From contig NZ_KQ969521.1 in the NCBI RefSeq assembly GCF_001578935.1, forward strand, positions 1,193,561 through 1,257,560: a stretch of 64,000 bases of DNA. Reading direction: 5' to 3'. This DNA comes from Streptococcus oralis. GTDB lineage: Bacteria; Bacillota; Bacilli; Lactobacillales; Streptococcaceae. Position 1 is the first letter of the stretch; each line of letters opens with the position of its first letter. The notes below the pieces were generated by a model. The model saw only the letters and a program-made list of their open reading frames with translations. It did no database searches and had not been told where the DNA came from. Of the stretch, positions 1-8,836 are shown piece by piece. A program made the position numbers and the translations under genes.

Positions 1-170
1 CCCAGACGAGCATTCAGTAAAATCAAGTCATAATCTGTCTGGAGAGCCATGGAGAGGGCTTTTTGCCCCTCCTCGACTAGATCAACACGGTATTGCTCTT
101 TTTGGAGTTCCAGACTGAGAAAATGAGCGAGATTTCGTTCTTTCTCAAGTAATAAAATCCGTTTCCCCAT
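1..170 (-). CDS. ritR: RitR orphan response regulator, N-terminal part (runs off the window)
   Basis: The first 56 codons of an OmpR-type receiver domain are visible, beginning MGKRILLLEKERNLAHF. In pneumococcus RitR is an orphan regulator without a cognate kinase that represses iron uptake (piu) and responds to redox state. The residue at the phospho-acceptor position is Asn53 (motif LILLNARL) where a normal receiver has Asp, which is the hallmark of RitR. The start at 170-168 lies 12 bp downstream of the gnd stop, so the two genes are probably co-transcribed, as in pneumococcus. The DNA-binding half lies outside the window, so its integrity cannot be judged. Confidence 0.9.
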   Translation of the reverse strand, partial: MGKRILLLEKERNLAHFLSLELQKEQYRVDLVEEGQKALSMALQTDYDLILLNARL

Positions 171-181
171 GGCAGACCTAC

Positions 182-1606
182 TTATTTTTCGTCATACCAA
201 GAGTAGTGGAATGTTCCTTCTTTGTCTTTACGTTGGTAAGTGTGGGCACCAAAGTAGTCACGTTGCGCTTGGATCAAGTTAGCAGGAAGGTCAGCTGAAC
301 GGTAGCTATCAAAGTAAGTAATAGCTGCTGAGAAAGTTGGTACTGGTACACCAGCTTGAACAGCAAGAGCTACGATATCACGAACTGCTTGTTGGTACTT
401 AGCTGTAACATCCAAGAAGTATTCATCCAAGAGAAGGTTTGCAAGGTCTGCATCACGGTTGTAGGCATCTGTAATCTTTTGCAAGAAACGAGAACGGATG
501 ATACAGCCATCACGCCAGATAGATGCGATGTCCGCAAATGGCAAGTTCCAGTTATTTTCTTTAGAAGCCACACGCAATTGCGCAAAACCTTGTGCGTATG
601 AAATGATTTTTGAGAAGTAAAGGGCTTGACGAATCTTTTCAATCAACTCAGCCTTGTCTCCTTCAAACTTGAAGGCAGCAGGTTTTGGAAGAACCTTACT
701 AGCATGCACACGCTCTTCTTTGTATGTAGAGATGTAGCGGGCAAATACTGATTCCGTGATCAGTGACAATGGCACACCAAGGTCAAGTGAGGATTGGCTA
801 GTCCATTTACCGGTTCCCTTGTTTCCAGCAGCATCCAAGATATAGTCTACGATTGGACCATCTTGACCTTCATCGTCTTTACGGCTCAAAATATCTGCTG
901 TGATTTCGATCAAGTAGCTGTCCAATTCACCCTTGTTCCACTCAGTAAAGATTTCAGCCATGTCTGCTGCAGAAAGGCCTAGCAAGTGTTGCATCAAGTC
1001 ATAGCTTTCTGCGATTAATTGCATATCACCATACTCAATACCGTTGTGGACCATTTTCACATAGTGACCAGCTCCATCAGGGCCGATGTAAGTTACACAT
1101 GGTTTCCCATCTTCTGGTGCTTTTGCAGAGATTTCTTCAAGAACGTCCGCAACCAATTCGTAGGCTTCTTTTTGTCCACCAGGCATGATAGAAGGACCTT
1201 CAAGGGCACCTTTTTCACCACCAGAAACTCCCGTACCGATAAAGTTGATACCTGAGTTTGCCAATTCTTCATTACGACGGATGGTATCTTTGTAGAAAGT
1301 GTTTCCGCCGTCGATCAAGATATCTCCCTTATCCAAATGTGGCAAAAGGGCTTGAATTGTAGCATCTGTACCAGGTCCAGCTTGAACCATCAGCATGATA
1401 CGACGAGGTTTTTCGATTGAGTTTACAAAGCTTTCAACATCATAGCTTGGCACAAAGTTCTTTTCAGGATGGCAAGCAATCACATCTTCAGTTTTTTCTT
1501 TACTACGGTTGTAAATGGCAACTGTATAACCACGAGATTCAATATTAAGGGCAAGGTTACGACCCATTACGGCCATACCAACGACACCAAAGTTAGCTTT
1601 TGTCAT
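182..1606 (-). CDS. gnd: 6-phosphogluconate dehydrogenase, decarboxylating
   Basis: This cytosolic enzyme of the oxidative pentose phosphate pathway converts 6-phosphogluconate and NADP+ to ribulose 5-phosphate, CO2 and NADPH. The 474-aa product has the normal family length. It begins with a Rossmann nucleotide-binding motif ([17 protein letters not shown], residues 5-21), has the substrate-binding segment [21 protein letters not shown] near residues 125-145 and the conserved KGTGKWT near residue 265. An SD-like AGAGGAG stands before the ATG. The gene is followed 12 bp later by ritR. No frame problem is seen. Confidence 0.97.
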   Translation of the reverse strand: MTKANFGVVGMAVMGRNLALNIESRGYTVAIYNRSKEKTEDVIACHPEKNFVPSYDVESFVNSIEKPRRIMLMVQAGPGTDATIQALLPHLDKGDILIDGGNTFYKDTIRRNEELANSGINFIGTGVSGGEKGALEGPSIMPGGQKEAYELVADVLEEISAKAPEDGKPCVTYIGPDGAGHYVKMVHNGIEYGDMQLIAESYDLMQHLLGLSAADMAEIFTEWNKGELDSYLIEITADILSRKDDEGQDGPIVDYILDAAGNKGTGKWTSQSSLDLGVPLSLITESVFARYISTYKEERVHASKVLPKPAAFKFEGDKAELIEKIRQALYFSKIISYAQGFAQLRVASKENNWNLPFADIASIWRDGCIIRSRFLQKITDAYNRDADLANLLLDEYFLDVTAKYQQAVRDIVALAVQAGVPVPTFSAAITYFDSYRSADLPANLIQAQRDYFGAHTYQRKDKEGTFHYSWYDEK

Positions 1607-1681
1607 GTGACACTCCTCTTATTTAATTTGTTTTATTTTATCATTTTTACCTATGAAAGGAAAGAATTTTGTAACGGACTC

Positions 1682-3127
1682 CTAATAGTCCAAGTCATCT
1701 GCATGGCCAGAACCATTCCCTACAAAGTAACCAGTCTTACAGTTGAGGGTGAAGAGGTAGGTTCCATCTGGTTTGTAGAGGTTGTAATAGCCGTTTCCGT
1801 TTACAATATTGACACGTTCTAGGATATATTGATTTCCAGTGATATAGCCACGAGCACGTGAGGTTGCTAGGATTTGTTCCAATACACCATCTGCAAACGT
1901 CCAAGCAGGGTTATTGCTATCGTCTACAGCTGATTGGTTGTAGGGTACACGACTAGCACTTCTTTGAAGATTAACCCCATCGCCAGACAAACCACCATTT
2001 GTATCTCTAGCTGGTGCCGTGGTGCTTGTTGAAGGGGTCGTACTGCTTGCATTGCTTTCTGTAGCTGAGCTTGAGCTTGCTTGACTCGTGCTAGAGCTTG
2101 AACTTGAGCTGGAAGCACTGGTTTGTTGGCTCTTGCCAAGACTAATGGCCTTATCCAAGAGTTTGTCTAGTTCTGTGTTGCCTGTCTTAATTTCTGTAAA
2201 TTTAGCATCCGCCTTGGCTTTCGCATTGGTATCCAAGACACCATCCGTAATAGCTGGACTTTCAAAGAGGACATTAACATCTTGAATAGCCTTGATTTGA
2301 GTTGCTAGACTATCATATCTTGACTTAGCTAGTGTATAATCACGGCTACCTTCTAACTTATCTAGCAAGGTTTTCAATTGGCTCAATTTATCAAACTGGC
2401 TGTTTTTCAGAGCTGTCTTATTAGTATCTGTATAGAAAGTATCATAGAGATCATTGAAGTCTTTCAAAGCTGTTTGTGTCCCTTGATCATCCGAAGAGGC
2501 TGCTTGAGAAGACTGGATCTCTTGGTTTGAACGAGATACTTGACGGTAGACATAATATGTTCCAGCAAGCACAAGGATTGCAGCTACTACAGAAGCAATG
2601 ATGATGACACCTTTCTTCTTAGAGCCTGTTTCAGGTTCTGTTTGAGCCGAACGTGATAGAGGTGTATAGGTCTCCTCTTCTTGTTCCTCATTTATTTCCT
2701 TAGGCTCTGTTTCTGTTAAAACGAGAGGCTCTATTTCAACATTTTCTTCATCTTGAAGCGGTGGAACAAACTGAGTAGTCTCATCATTATCTATCTCTTC
2801 AATAGATTCCTCAGCAACCAGGTCTGAATCGTCTACCTGATCAGAAGATTCACTTGATTCACGAACTTCTTGGATCATTTCCTCTAGGTTTTGAGTAGAA
2901 GCTAGCTCTTCTTTTTTAAACTGACGAGTTTCAAACTTGTCGGCTTCGATTTCTTCACGGTGCTGTTTGATGTATTTGTCTAAGATACTGTCCTCAGGTA
3001 ATACTCCTGCTTCAACCTCTTCATTCTTACGAATGACTTGACCAACAGTCAAGTCTTTTGCTTCGTCAAAGTCGAATTGTGGTTCTTGATGTCCTTTTTT
3101 ATGACGATCACGTCTTTTCTTACTCAT
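1682..3127 (-). CDS. mapZ: Midcell-anchored division protein MapZ (LocZ)
   Basis: MapZ marks the future division site and positions the FtsZ ring in streptococci. It is a single-pass membrane protein. The cytoplasmic N-terminus begins [20 protein letters not shown] and has the conserved segment recognised by FtsZ. Thr67 and Thr78 are present at the two positions phosphorylated by StkP in pneumococcus. An acidic region follows, then a transmembrane helix around residues 173-195, an extracellular helical domain, a Ser/Ala-rich low-complexity linker around residues 335-370, and a C-terminal domain that binds peptidoglycan. The 481-aa length is slightly above the pneumococcal protein. The gene lies 12 bp after the upstream methyltransferase gene, so they are likely one transcript. 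Confidence 0.93.
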   Translation of the reverse strand: MSKKRRDRHKKGHQEPQFDFDEAKDLTVGQVIRKNEEVEAGVLPEDSILDKYIKQHREEIEADKFETRQFKKEELASTQNLEEMIQEVRESSESSDQVDDSDLVAEESIEEIDNDETTQFVPPLQDEENVEIEPLVLTETEPKEINEEQEEETYTPLSRSAQTEPETGSKKKGVIIIASVVAAILVLAGTYYVYRQVSRSNQEIQSSQAASSDDQGTQTALKDFNDLYDTFYTDTNKTALKNSQFDKLSQLKTLLDKLEGSRDYTLAKSRYDSLATQIKAIQDVNVLFESPAITDGVLDTNAKAKADAKFTEIKTGNTELDKLLDKAISLGKSQQTSASSSSSSSSTSQASSSSATESNASSTTPSTSTTAPARDTNGGLSGDGVNLQRSASRVPYNQSAVDDSNNPAWTFADGVLEQILATSRARGYITGNQYILERVNIVNGNGYYNLYKPDGTYLFTLNCKTGYFVGNGSGHADDLDY

Positions 3128-3139
3128 GAGTTCACCTTT

Positions 3140-4297
3140 CTATTTTACCTCTTGGCGTTTGACACGCTGACCAAAGTATTGATACAAATCCACTTTTAAG
3201 GTCCCATTATACAGTTTTCGCTTTTTATCAGCTGGACTTCCGTACTTGCTTTCAAAAGCTTCGTCACTCGTCAGGATAAATTTACTCCACGTTTTCAGTG
3301 GTGCAAATACTTGTCCCATCTCAGCATAGAGTTTGGTAACTCCTGCATCATCAGACAAGCGTTCCCCATATGGTGGATTGGAAATGATAACGCCATTAAT
3401 CTTGTCTGTACGCAAGTCCTGTACCCGCATCTGCTTAAAGGTGATATCGCCTACGACACCTGCTACTTGAGCATTTTCCTTGGCAATTTCCACCATGCGA
3501 GCATCGATATCACAGCCCATAATGTCCAGCTCAAGTTCACGATCAATTTTCTTAGTCGCCTCTGTGCGAACTTCCTGGATTGACCGATCGCTGACCCAGT
3601 TCCATTCCTCAAAAGCAAAGGAACGGCGAAGGCCAGGAGCCATCTTTCTGGCAATCATAGCCGCCTCGATACAGAAAGTTCCTGAACCACAAGTCGGATC
3701 AATCAAGGGCTTGTCTGGATACCAGTTAGATAGTTGTAAAATGGCCGCTGCCATATTTTCCTTGATAGGCGCTCCACCTTTTTCCGTACGATAACCACGT
3801 TTAAAGAGGCTAGAACCTGTCGTGTCAATCATGACCGTTGCCACATCTTTCAGAATAGATACCTCTATCTTAAACTCGGGACCAGTTTCCATCAAGGGAA
3901 TTCCTTCTGGGCGGGCATAGTGTTTTTGTAATTTCTTCACAACAGCTTTCTTAGAAATAGCCTGAACACTGGGCTCGTTATGAAGTTTAGACTTCACACA
4001 TTTTGCCTTTGATATCGGGAAACGCGCCCCAAGCGGGAGATAGTTTTCCCAATCTAGAGCAAAAACACCTTGAAAAAGCTCTTCAAAGGTCTTAGCTGGA
4101 AAACTTCCAACTACAATCTTGATGCGATCCGCTGCACGAAGCCAAAGATTGGTCTCAATGATTGCCTTCACATCTCCTTGGAAGCGGACACGTCCATTCT
4201 CAACCTGGCAATCATAACCAAGGTCTCGCACCTCACGTCCAACGACAGCCTCAAGACCCGCCGCAGCAGTTGCAATTAAATTAAATTGTTCTTTCAT
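3140..4297 (-). CDS. THUMP-domain class I RNA methyltransferase (RlmL/YpsC-like)
   Basis: This is a predicted SAM-dependent N2-guanine 23S rRNA methyltransferase of the RlmL/YpsC type. The 385-aa protein has an N-terminal THUMP RNA-binding region (about residues 5-160), the SAM site DPTCGSGTFCIEAAM (about 200-214) and the catalytic NPPYGERL motif (about 306-313), which is typical of amino-methyltransferases acting on guanine. It corresponds to the single-domain RlmL part rather than the RlmKL fusion. It sits between rnpB and mapZ as in pneumococcus. No strong Shine-Dalgarno precedes the ATG. The family assignment is firm; the exact target base is inferred from the family. Confidence 0.88.
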   Translation of the reverse strand: MKEQFNLIATAAAGLEAVVGREVRDLGYDCQVENGRVRFQGDVKAIIETNLWLRAADRIKIVVGSFPAKTFEELFQGVFALDWENYLPLGARFPISKAKCVKSKLHNEPSVQAISKKAVVKKLQKHYARPEGIPLMETGPEFKIEVSILKDVATVMIDTTGSSLFKRGYRTEKGGAPIKENMAAAILQLSNWYPDKPLIDPTCGSGTFCIEAAMIARKMAPGLRRSFAFEEWNWVSDRSIQEVRTEATKKIDRELELDIMGCDIDARMVEIAKENAQVAGVVGDITFKQMRVQDLRTDKINGVIISNPPYGERLSDDAGVTKLYAEMGQVFAPLKTWSKFILTSDEAFESKYGSPADKKRKLYNGTLKVDLYQYFGQRVKRQEVK

Positions 4298-4332
4298 TTC
4301 TAGTCTTGCAAGACCTTTCTTTTGTTCACTTT

Positions 4333-4370
4333 AAAAAATGAGGTTGAGAAAGATTTCTCAGCCCCAACCT
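4333..4370 (-). terminator. Intrinsic terminator of rnpB
   Basis: On the minus strand a hairpin pairs AGGTTG with CAACCT and GAGAAA with TTTCTC, followed by CATTTTTT. It lies directly after the 3' end of RNase P RNA and before the methyltransferase start. Confidence 0.75.
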
Positions 4371-4372
4371 AT

Positions 4373-4770
4373 ATGCAATTTTCTATAAGCCATGTTTTGT
4401 TCCAGAAGTGACTAGGACCACTTCCTTCGATAATCATCTGTCTACCGCTAACAGCATAAATCTGCTAGCAGTCAGAGTACTACGTTCGTTTCCGTGCACT
4501 CCATGCCCCGACCAAAATTTGGGTTGCTAGCTTGAGGGGTTTACCGCGTTCCACTCTCTCTGTTTCCAGAAAGACTCCGTCACTGTGGCACTTTCAAGCC
4601 TATTCTGACCTATCCGAAGACTTAGCCATTTCGACTGCCGTAACGATTTCTCGTCCCTAGGCTTATGGATTCGCCTAGCACAAACACTACAGGCATCACA
4701 GCCTGTGCTAGCATGGACTTTCCTCATGAAAAGAGAACCTCTTCACGCGATTATCCAAAAATTGCACTCA
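4373..4770 (-). ncRNA. rnpB: RNase P RNA (type B)
   Basis: This is the catalytic RNA of RNase P, which matures tRNA 5' ends. The minus strand carries the conserved GAGGAAAGTCCATGCTAGC segment (near 4707-4725) and the downstream conserved block containing CCGACCAAAA on the plus strand (near 4507-4516). The ends pair as P1: TGCAATTTTT at the 5' side with AGAAAATTGCA at the 3' side. A -10-like TATAAT (4782-4787) overlaps the gpsB stop and could start the RNA near 4775. The position between gpsB and the rlmL-like gene agrees with pneumococcus. Ends are estimated to within about 5-10 nt. Confidence 0.92.
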
Positions 4771-4782
4771 TTCCTTAGTCAA

Positions 4783-5112
4783 TTATAAATCTTGGTTGTC
4801 TAAGATTTGCTTACCAAATACTTCTTTTTCGAGACGATTTAAGCGTTTCAAAATATCAAAGTTTGTCATTGAAGTAGAAGCCGTTACTTCAATAGAGTCT
4901 GGTTGAGTTGGCGCTACCTGTGGTTTATGAGATAATTCTTCCTTCAAATCAGCAATCTCTTGACGAAGGGATTTGACCAAAGCTGCGTAGGTTTCATAGT
5001 CCTTAATCACATCGTCTAGGAATTCATCTACCTCTGCTTTGCTGTATCCACGTACTTCACGTCCAAATTCTTGTTCAAAAATATCTTTCGCTGAAAATAT
5101 AATACTTGCCAT
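4783..5112 (-). CDS. gpsB: Cell-division regulator GpsB
   Basis: GpsB is a small cytoplasmic DivIVA-like protein that coordinates septal and peripheral peptidoglycan synthesis and interacts with PBPs, MreC and StkP. The 109-aa product begins [20 protein letters not shown] and has the lipid/PBP-binding N-terminal coiled coil with the [17 protein letters not shown] motif, then a C-terminal trimerisation segment ending in the FGKQILDN motif. An upstream in-frame ATG at 5124 is possible, but GGAGAG sits just before the ATG at 5112 and the family starts there, so the shorter form is chosen. Confidence 0.95.
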   Translation of the reverse strand: MASIIFSAKDIFEQEFGREVRGYSKAEVDEFLDDVIKDYETYAALVKSLRQEIADLKEELSHKPQVAPTQPDSIEVTASTSMTNFDILKRLNRLEKEVFGKQILDNQDL

Positions 5113-5141
5113 GTCTCTCTCCATTCTGGTTTACTAGTATT

Positions 5142-5171
5142 ATTATATAAAAAAAGACAAGTAAAAATCAA
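5142..5171 (-). promoter_or_regulatory. Predicted gpsB promoter
   Basis: On the minus strand TTGATT and TATAAT are separated by 18 bp, with the -10 about 30 bp before the gpsB start codon. Confidence 0.55.
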
Positions 5172-5181
5172 GGTCAAAGGC

Positions 5182-5709
5182 TTACTTTTCAGGAAAATTT
5201 TCTACTATTTCATTTAAGTCCTCAAATGTTAATCTTCTTGTAACATAGTCCGCTTGATTTTTCATCATTTGGTAAAAATATCGTAACTTGGTTTCGTTTT
5301 CTTCGTCGTAAAAAAGGTAACAAGTATCTGTATTTTCCAGCAGAAATTTCTGATAATCATGTAGTTGTCCCTTGTGCTCATATTGTGGATAGGCGTATTT
5401 GACAAAATCAACCTGCTTGAACTCACTCAATTTCGCTTGATTTGCTTCATTCCAATTACTACCATGGGTTTCAAAGTCAAAAATGGTCGCCAGTTGAAAT
5501 CCATAGTCTGCTTGCATGTCTTTTGCCACCTGAAGCGCCCAGTACTCAAAGCCCAAAGTCCCTGTAAAGACAAGCCAGTTCACCCCATCCTCTGCTAGAC
5601 GTTCCAGGTCTCTCCGAATGGCTGTTTTTATAATACAAACGCGAATATCCTTGTCATTAAAGAGACCAAGGTCCAAGGCTGAATAGCCTAAAATCAAGGC
5701 TGATGTCAT
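5182..5709 (-). CDS. YpsA-like protein (DUF1273/UPF0398)
   Basis: This 175-aa protein has a Rossmann-like fold of the SLOG/YpsA family and starts [18 protein letters not shown]. subtilis YpsA has been linked to cell division; the molecular activity is unknown. Conserved features are a [13 protein letters not shown] stretch (about residues 54-66) forming the predicted nucleotide-binding site and a C-terminal [14 protein letters not shown] segment. A longer reading to 5793 exists, but it runs through the divergent recU promoter. AAAGGG precedes the ATG at 5709, so the shorter form is preferred. It lies upstream of gpsB with its own promoter region. Confidence 0.8.
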   Translation of the reverse strand: MTSALILGYSALDLGLFNDKDIRVCIIKTAIRRDLERLAEDGVNWLVFTGTLGFEYWALQVAKDMQADYGFQLATIFDFETHGSNWNEANQAKLSEFKQVDFVKYAYPQYEHKGQLHDYQKFLLENTDTCYLFYDEENETKLRYFYQMMKNQADYVTRRLTFEDLNEIVENFPEK

Positions 5710-5734
5710 TTTTAACCCTTTCTTTGTAAATTTA

Positions 5735-5743
5735 TGATATAAT
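5735..5743 (+). promoter_or_regulatory. Extended -10 promoter for recU-pbp1A
   Basis: TGATATAAT is a perfect extended -10 (TGnTATAAT) in the divergent intergenic region. AAGGAG is placed 6 bp before the recU ATG. Confidence 0.65.
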
Positions 5744-5775
5744 AGAGTGATGTTATTGTACCAATAAGGAGAATT

Positions 5776-6372
5776 ATGGTCAACTATCCACATAAAATTT
5801 CATCTCAAAAGAGGCAAGCACCCCTGTCACAAACTAAAAATTTCGCAAATCGGGGAATGTCTTTTGAAAAGATGATTAATGCTACGAACGACTACTATTT
5901 GTCGCATGGGTTAGCTGTTATTCACAAGAAACCTACTCCCATCCAAATCGTACGTGTCGACTATCCCCAGCGAAGTCGAGCCAAGATTGTTGAAGCCTAC
6001 TTTAGACAAGCCTCAACTACTGACTATTCAGGGGTTTATGATGGATACTACATCGACTTTGAAGCAAAGGAAACCAGGCAAAAACATGCGATACCGATGA
6101 AGAATTTTCATCTCCATCAGATCCAGCATATGGAACAAGTCCTTGCCCAGCAAGGAATCTGCTTTGTACTCCTTCACTTTTCTTCTCAGCAAGAAACCTA
6201 CTTATTACCGGCTATTGACCTCATCCGTTTCTATCATCAAGATAAGGGACAGAAGTCAATGCCACTTGGATATATTCGAGAAAATGGATATAGGATTGAG
6301 CCTGGGGCCTTTCCTCAAATTCCCTACCTCGACATTATCAAAGAACATTTACTAGGTGGTAAAACAAGATGA
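5776..6372 (+). CDS. recU: Holliday junction resolvase RecU
   Basis: RecU cleaves four-way recombination intermediates and modulates RecA in Firmicutes. The 198-aa product has a basic N-terminus ([14 protein letters not shown]), the [11 protein letters not shown] motif, and the nuclease core with [13 protein letters not shown] (about residues 88-100), where the Asp and Glu-x-Lys form the PD-(D/E)xK metal site. The length is normal. Its stop overlaps the pbp1A start by 4 bp (ATGA), so translation is probably coupled. This recU-pbp1A pairing is conserved in Firmicutes. Confidence 0.96.
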   Translation: MVNYPHKISSQKRQAPLSQTKNFANRGMSFEKMINATNDYYLSHGLAVIHKKPTPIQIVRVDYPQRSRAKIVEAYFRQASTTDYSGVYDGYYIDFEAKETRQKHAIPMKNFHLHQIQHMEQVLAQQGICFVLLHFSSQQETYLLPAIDLIRFYHQDKGQKSMPLGYIRENGYRIEPGAFPQIPYLDIIKEHLLGGKTR

Positions 6373-8537
6373 ACAAACAAACTTTTCTGCGAATAGCTAA
6401 GTATGTCAGTATCAGTCTCTTAACTGTATTTATCGCAGCTGTAATGCTTGGTGGAGGTCTCTTCCTCTACTATGTTAGCAAGGCTCCCCAACTTTCTGAA
6501 AGTAAACTAGTCGCTACAACGTCAAGTAAGATCTATGATAGCAATGACGAGCTTATCGCTGATCTTGGTTCGGAACGTCGGGTCAATGCTCAAGCAAACG
6601 AAATACCGACCGATTTGGTCAACGCTATTGTTTCGATTGAGGACCATCGCTTCTTTAATCACCGAGGAATCGACACGATCCGTATCCTAGGTGCTACCCT
6701 TCGAAACCTTCGTGGTGGTGGAGGTCTGCAAGGAGCTTCAACCTTGACGCAGCAGTTAATCAAGTTAACTTATTTCTCTACGTCAACTTCTGATCAAACC
6801 CTTTCTCGTAAGGCCCAGGAGGCATGGCTCGCCGTTCAGCTAGAACAAAAAGCGACTAAACAAGAAATCTTGACCTACTACATCAACAAGGTTTACATGT
6901 CAAACGGTAACTACGGAATGCAGACAGCTGCCCAAAGTTACTATGGCAAGGATCTCAAAGATCTAAGCATTCCTCAATTGGCTCTCCTTGCTGGTATGCC
7001 TCAGGCTCCAAACCAGTATGACCCCTACTCGCATCCAGAAGCCGCTCAAGAACGTCGTAATCTCGTACTCTCCGAGATGAAAGGGCAAGGTTACATTACA
7101 GCTGAGCAATATGAAAAAGCGATTAATACTCCGATTACAGATGGACTTCAAAGTCTAAAATCGGCTAATAGTTATCCTCCATATATGGATAACTATCTCA
7201 AAGAGGTAATCGATCAAGTCGAACAAGAAACAGGCTACAACCTCTTAACGACTGGTATGGATGTCTACACCAACGTTGATCCTAAAGTTCAACAACATCT
7301 CTGGGATATCTACAATACCGACGAGTATGTCAACTATCCAGATGATGAAATGCAAGTAGCTTCAACGATTGTGGACGTGACAAACGGAAAAGTCATTGCT
7401 CAGTTAGGTTCTCGTCACCAATCAAGCAATGTTTCCTTCGGGATCAACCAAGCTGTGGAAACCAACCGTGACTGGGGTTCTACCATGAAGCCAATCACAG
7501 ACTATGCTCCTGCTTTAGAGTATGACATCTATGACTCAACTGCTTCGATTGTACATGATGTCCCTTACAATTATCCTGGAACAGATACTCCTGTTTACAA
7601 CTGGGATAAAAGTTACTTTGGAAACATCACCATCCAATATGCGCTCCAACAATCACGGAACGTTACTGCTGTAGAAACCTTGAACAAAGTCGGTTTAGAT
7701 AGAGCCAAGACCTTCCTGAATGGACTCGGCATCGACTATCCAGATATGCATTATGCCAACGCGATTTCAAGTAACACGACTGAGTCAGACAAAAAGTATG
7801 GAGCAAGTAGTGAGAAAATGGCTGCTGCTTACGCTGCTTTTGCTAACGGTGGTATCTACCATAAACCAATGTATATCAATAAAATCGTCTTTAGCGATGG
7901 TAGCTCAAAAGAATACACTGACCCCGGTACTCGTGCTATGAAAGAAACAACTGCCTATATGATGACAGAAATGATGAAGACTGTCTTGGCATACGGAACG
8001 GGTCGTGGTGCTTATCTCCCTTGGCTACCTCAAGCTGGTAAGACTGGTACATCAAACTATACAGACGATGAAATTGAAAACTACATCAAAAATACTGGTT
8101 ATGTCGCTCCAGACGAAATGTTTGTTGGTTATACTCGCAAATATTCAATGGCTGTATGGACAGGTTACTCAAACCGCCTTACACCTATCGTTGGTGATGG
8201 CTTCTATGTTGCCGCCAGAGTTTACCGTTCAATGATGACTTATCTGTCTGAGGATAACAATCCTGGCGATTGGACCATGCCAGAAGGCCTCTATCGAAGT
8301 GGTGAGTTCGTCTTTAAAAACGGTGCTCGTTCTGCATGGACTACTCCTGCTCCGCAACAGGCCCCAACAACTGAAAGTTCGAGCTCAACATCTGAAAGTT
8401 CAACTTCACAGTCAAGCTCAACTACTTCAAACACAAATAATAGCGAAAACAATAATACCAATAACCAGCAACCAAATACAACGCCTGGTCAACAAAACCA
8501 GAACCAAAATCAGAATCCTCAACCAGCACAACCCTAA
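6369..8537 (+). CDS. pbp1A: Penicillin-binding protein 1A (class A, NTGY-type allele)
   Basis: PBP1A is a bifunctional peptidoglycan synthase. The N-terminal membrane anchor spans residues 13-35. The GT51 glycosyltransferase follows with EDHRFF (Glu near 91), and the transpeptidase has STMK (Ser371 here, 370 in pneumococcal numbering), SRN (about 429-431) and KTGT. The C-terminal tail is rich in Ser, Asn, Gln and Pro. The allele differs from the penicillin-susceptible pneumococcal sequence at positions known from resistant mosaics: NTGY replaces TSQF at 575-578, Thr replaces Pro after SRNV, and [10 protein letters not shown] replaces RLTPLVGNGL. The STMK threonine itself is unmutated. These residues may be native to this mitis-group species rather than acquired. 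Confidence 0.96.
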   Translation: MNKQTFLRIAKYVSISLLTVFIAAVMLGGGLFLYYVSKAPQLSESKLVATTSSKIYDSNDELIADLGSERRVNAQANEIPTDLVNAIVSIEDHRFFNHRGIDTIRILGATLRNLRGGGGLQGASTLTQQLIKLTYFSTSTSDQTLSRKAQEAWLAVQLEQKATKQEILTYYINKVYMSNGNYGMQTAAQSYYGKDLKDLSIPQLALLAGMPQAPNQYDPYSHPEAAQERRNLVLSEMKGQGYITAEQYEKAINTPITDGLQSLKSANSYPPYMDNYLKEVIDQVEQETGYNLLTTGMDVYTNVDPKVQQHLWDIYNTDEYVNYPDDEMQVASTIVDVTNGKVIAQLGSRHQSSNVSFGINQAVETNRDWGSTMKPITDYAPALEYDIYDSTASIVHDVPYNYPGTDTPVYNWDKSYFGNITIQYALQQSRNVTAVETLNKVGLDRAKTFLNGLGIDYPDMHYANAISSNTTESDKKYGASSEKMAAAYAAFANGGIYHKPMYINKIVFSDGSSKEYTDPGTRAMKETTAYMMTEMMKTVLAYGTGRGAYLPWLPQAGKTGTSNYTDDEIENYIKNTGYVAPDEMFVGYTRKYSMAVWTGYSNRLTPIVGDGFYVAARVYRSMMTYLSEDNNPGDWTMPEGLYRSGEFVFKNGARSAWTTPAPQQAPTTESSSSTSESSTSQSSSTTSNTNNSENNNTNNQQPNTTPGQQNQNQNQNPQPAQP

Positions 8538-8546
8538 CATTTATCA

Positions 8547-8573
8547 CCCGGATTTTTCTGGGTGATTTTTTCA
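8547..8573 (+). terminator. Terminator of recU-pbp1A
   Basis: TCACCCGGATTTTTCTGGGTGA forms a 7-8 bp stem followed by TTTTTTC. Confidence 0.85.
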
Positions 8574-8602
8574 TAGCACTATTGCATTTATGTGTTTAAC
8601 AA

Positions 8603-8763
8603 AGAGGCTGGGACAAAAAGATTTTGATTTTAGGAATTCTTTATTCTAAATTTTTAAAATCGATAGATTAGACAAAAAAGCGAACAAGACCGAATCCTGA
8701 ATGTCAGATAACTCGTTTTGTTCGCTTTTTATATTTAAGGTTAGACTTTTGTCCCAGCCTCTT
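8603..8763. repeat. 161-bp nested inverted-repeat intergenic element
   Basis: The outer arms AGAGGCTGGGACAAAAG (8603-8619) and CTTTTGTCCCAGCCTCT (8747-8763) are perfect complements. An inner pair, AAAAAGCGAACAA (8675-8687) and TTGTTCGCTTTTT (8718-8730), is also perfect. This architecture resembles dispersed streptococcal intergenic repeats. It separates the convergent pbp1A and glycosidase genes and can act as a terminator in either direction. No protein is encoded. Confidence 0.7.
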
Positions 8764-8836
8764 TTCTGTACTATAAACCTCATTGGGAAAGATAGGAAAC
8801 GGATTTCGTAATCTTGTTAAGAGGTTTTACTAAATA

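Noticed and set aside
4527-4727. A 66-codon minus-strand frame
   Set aside because: It lies entirely within RNase P RNA, whose conserved sequence explains the open frame.
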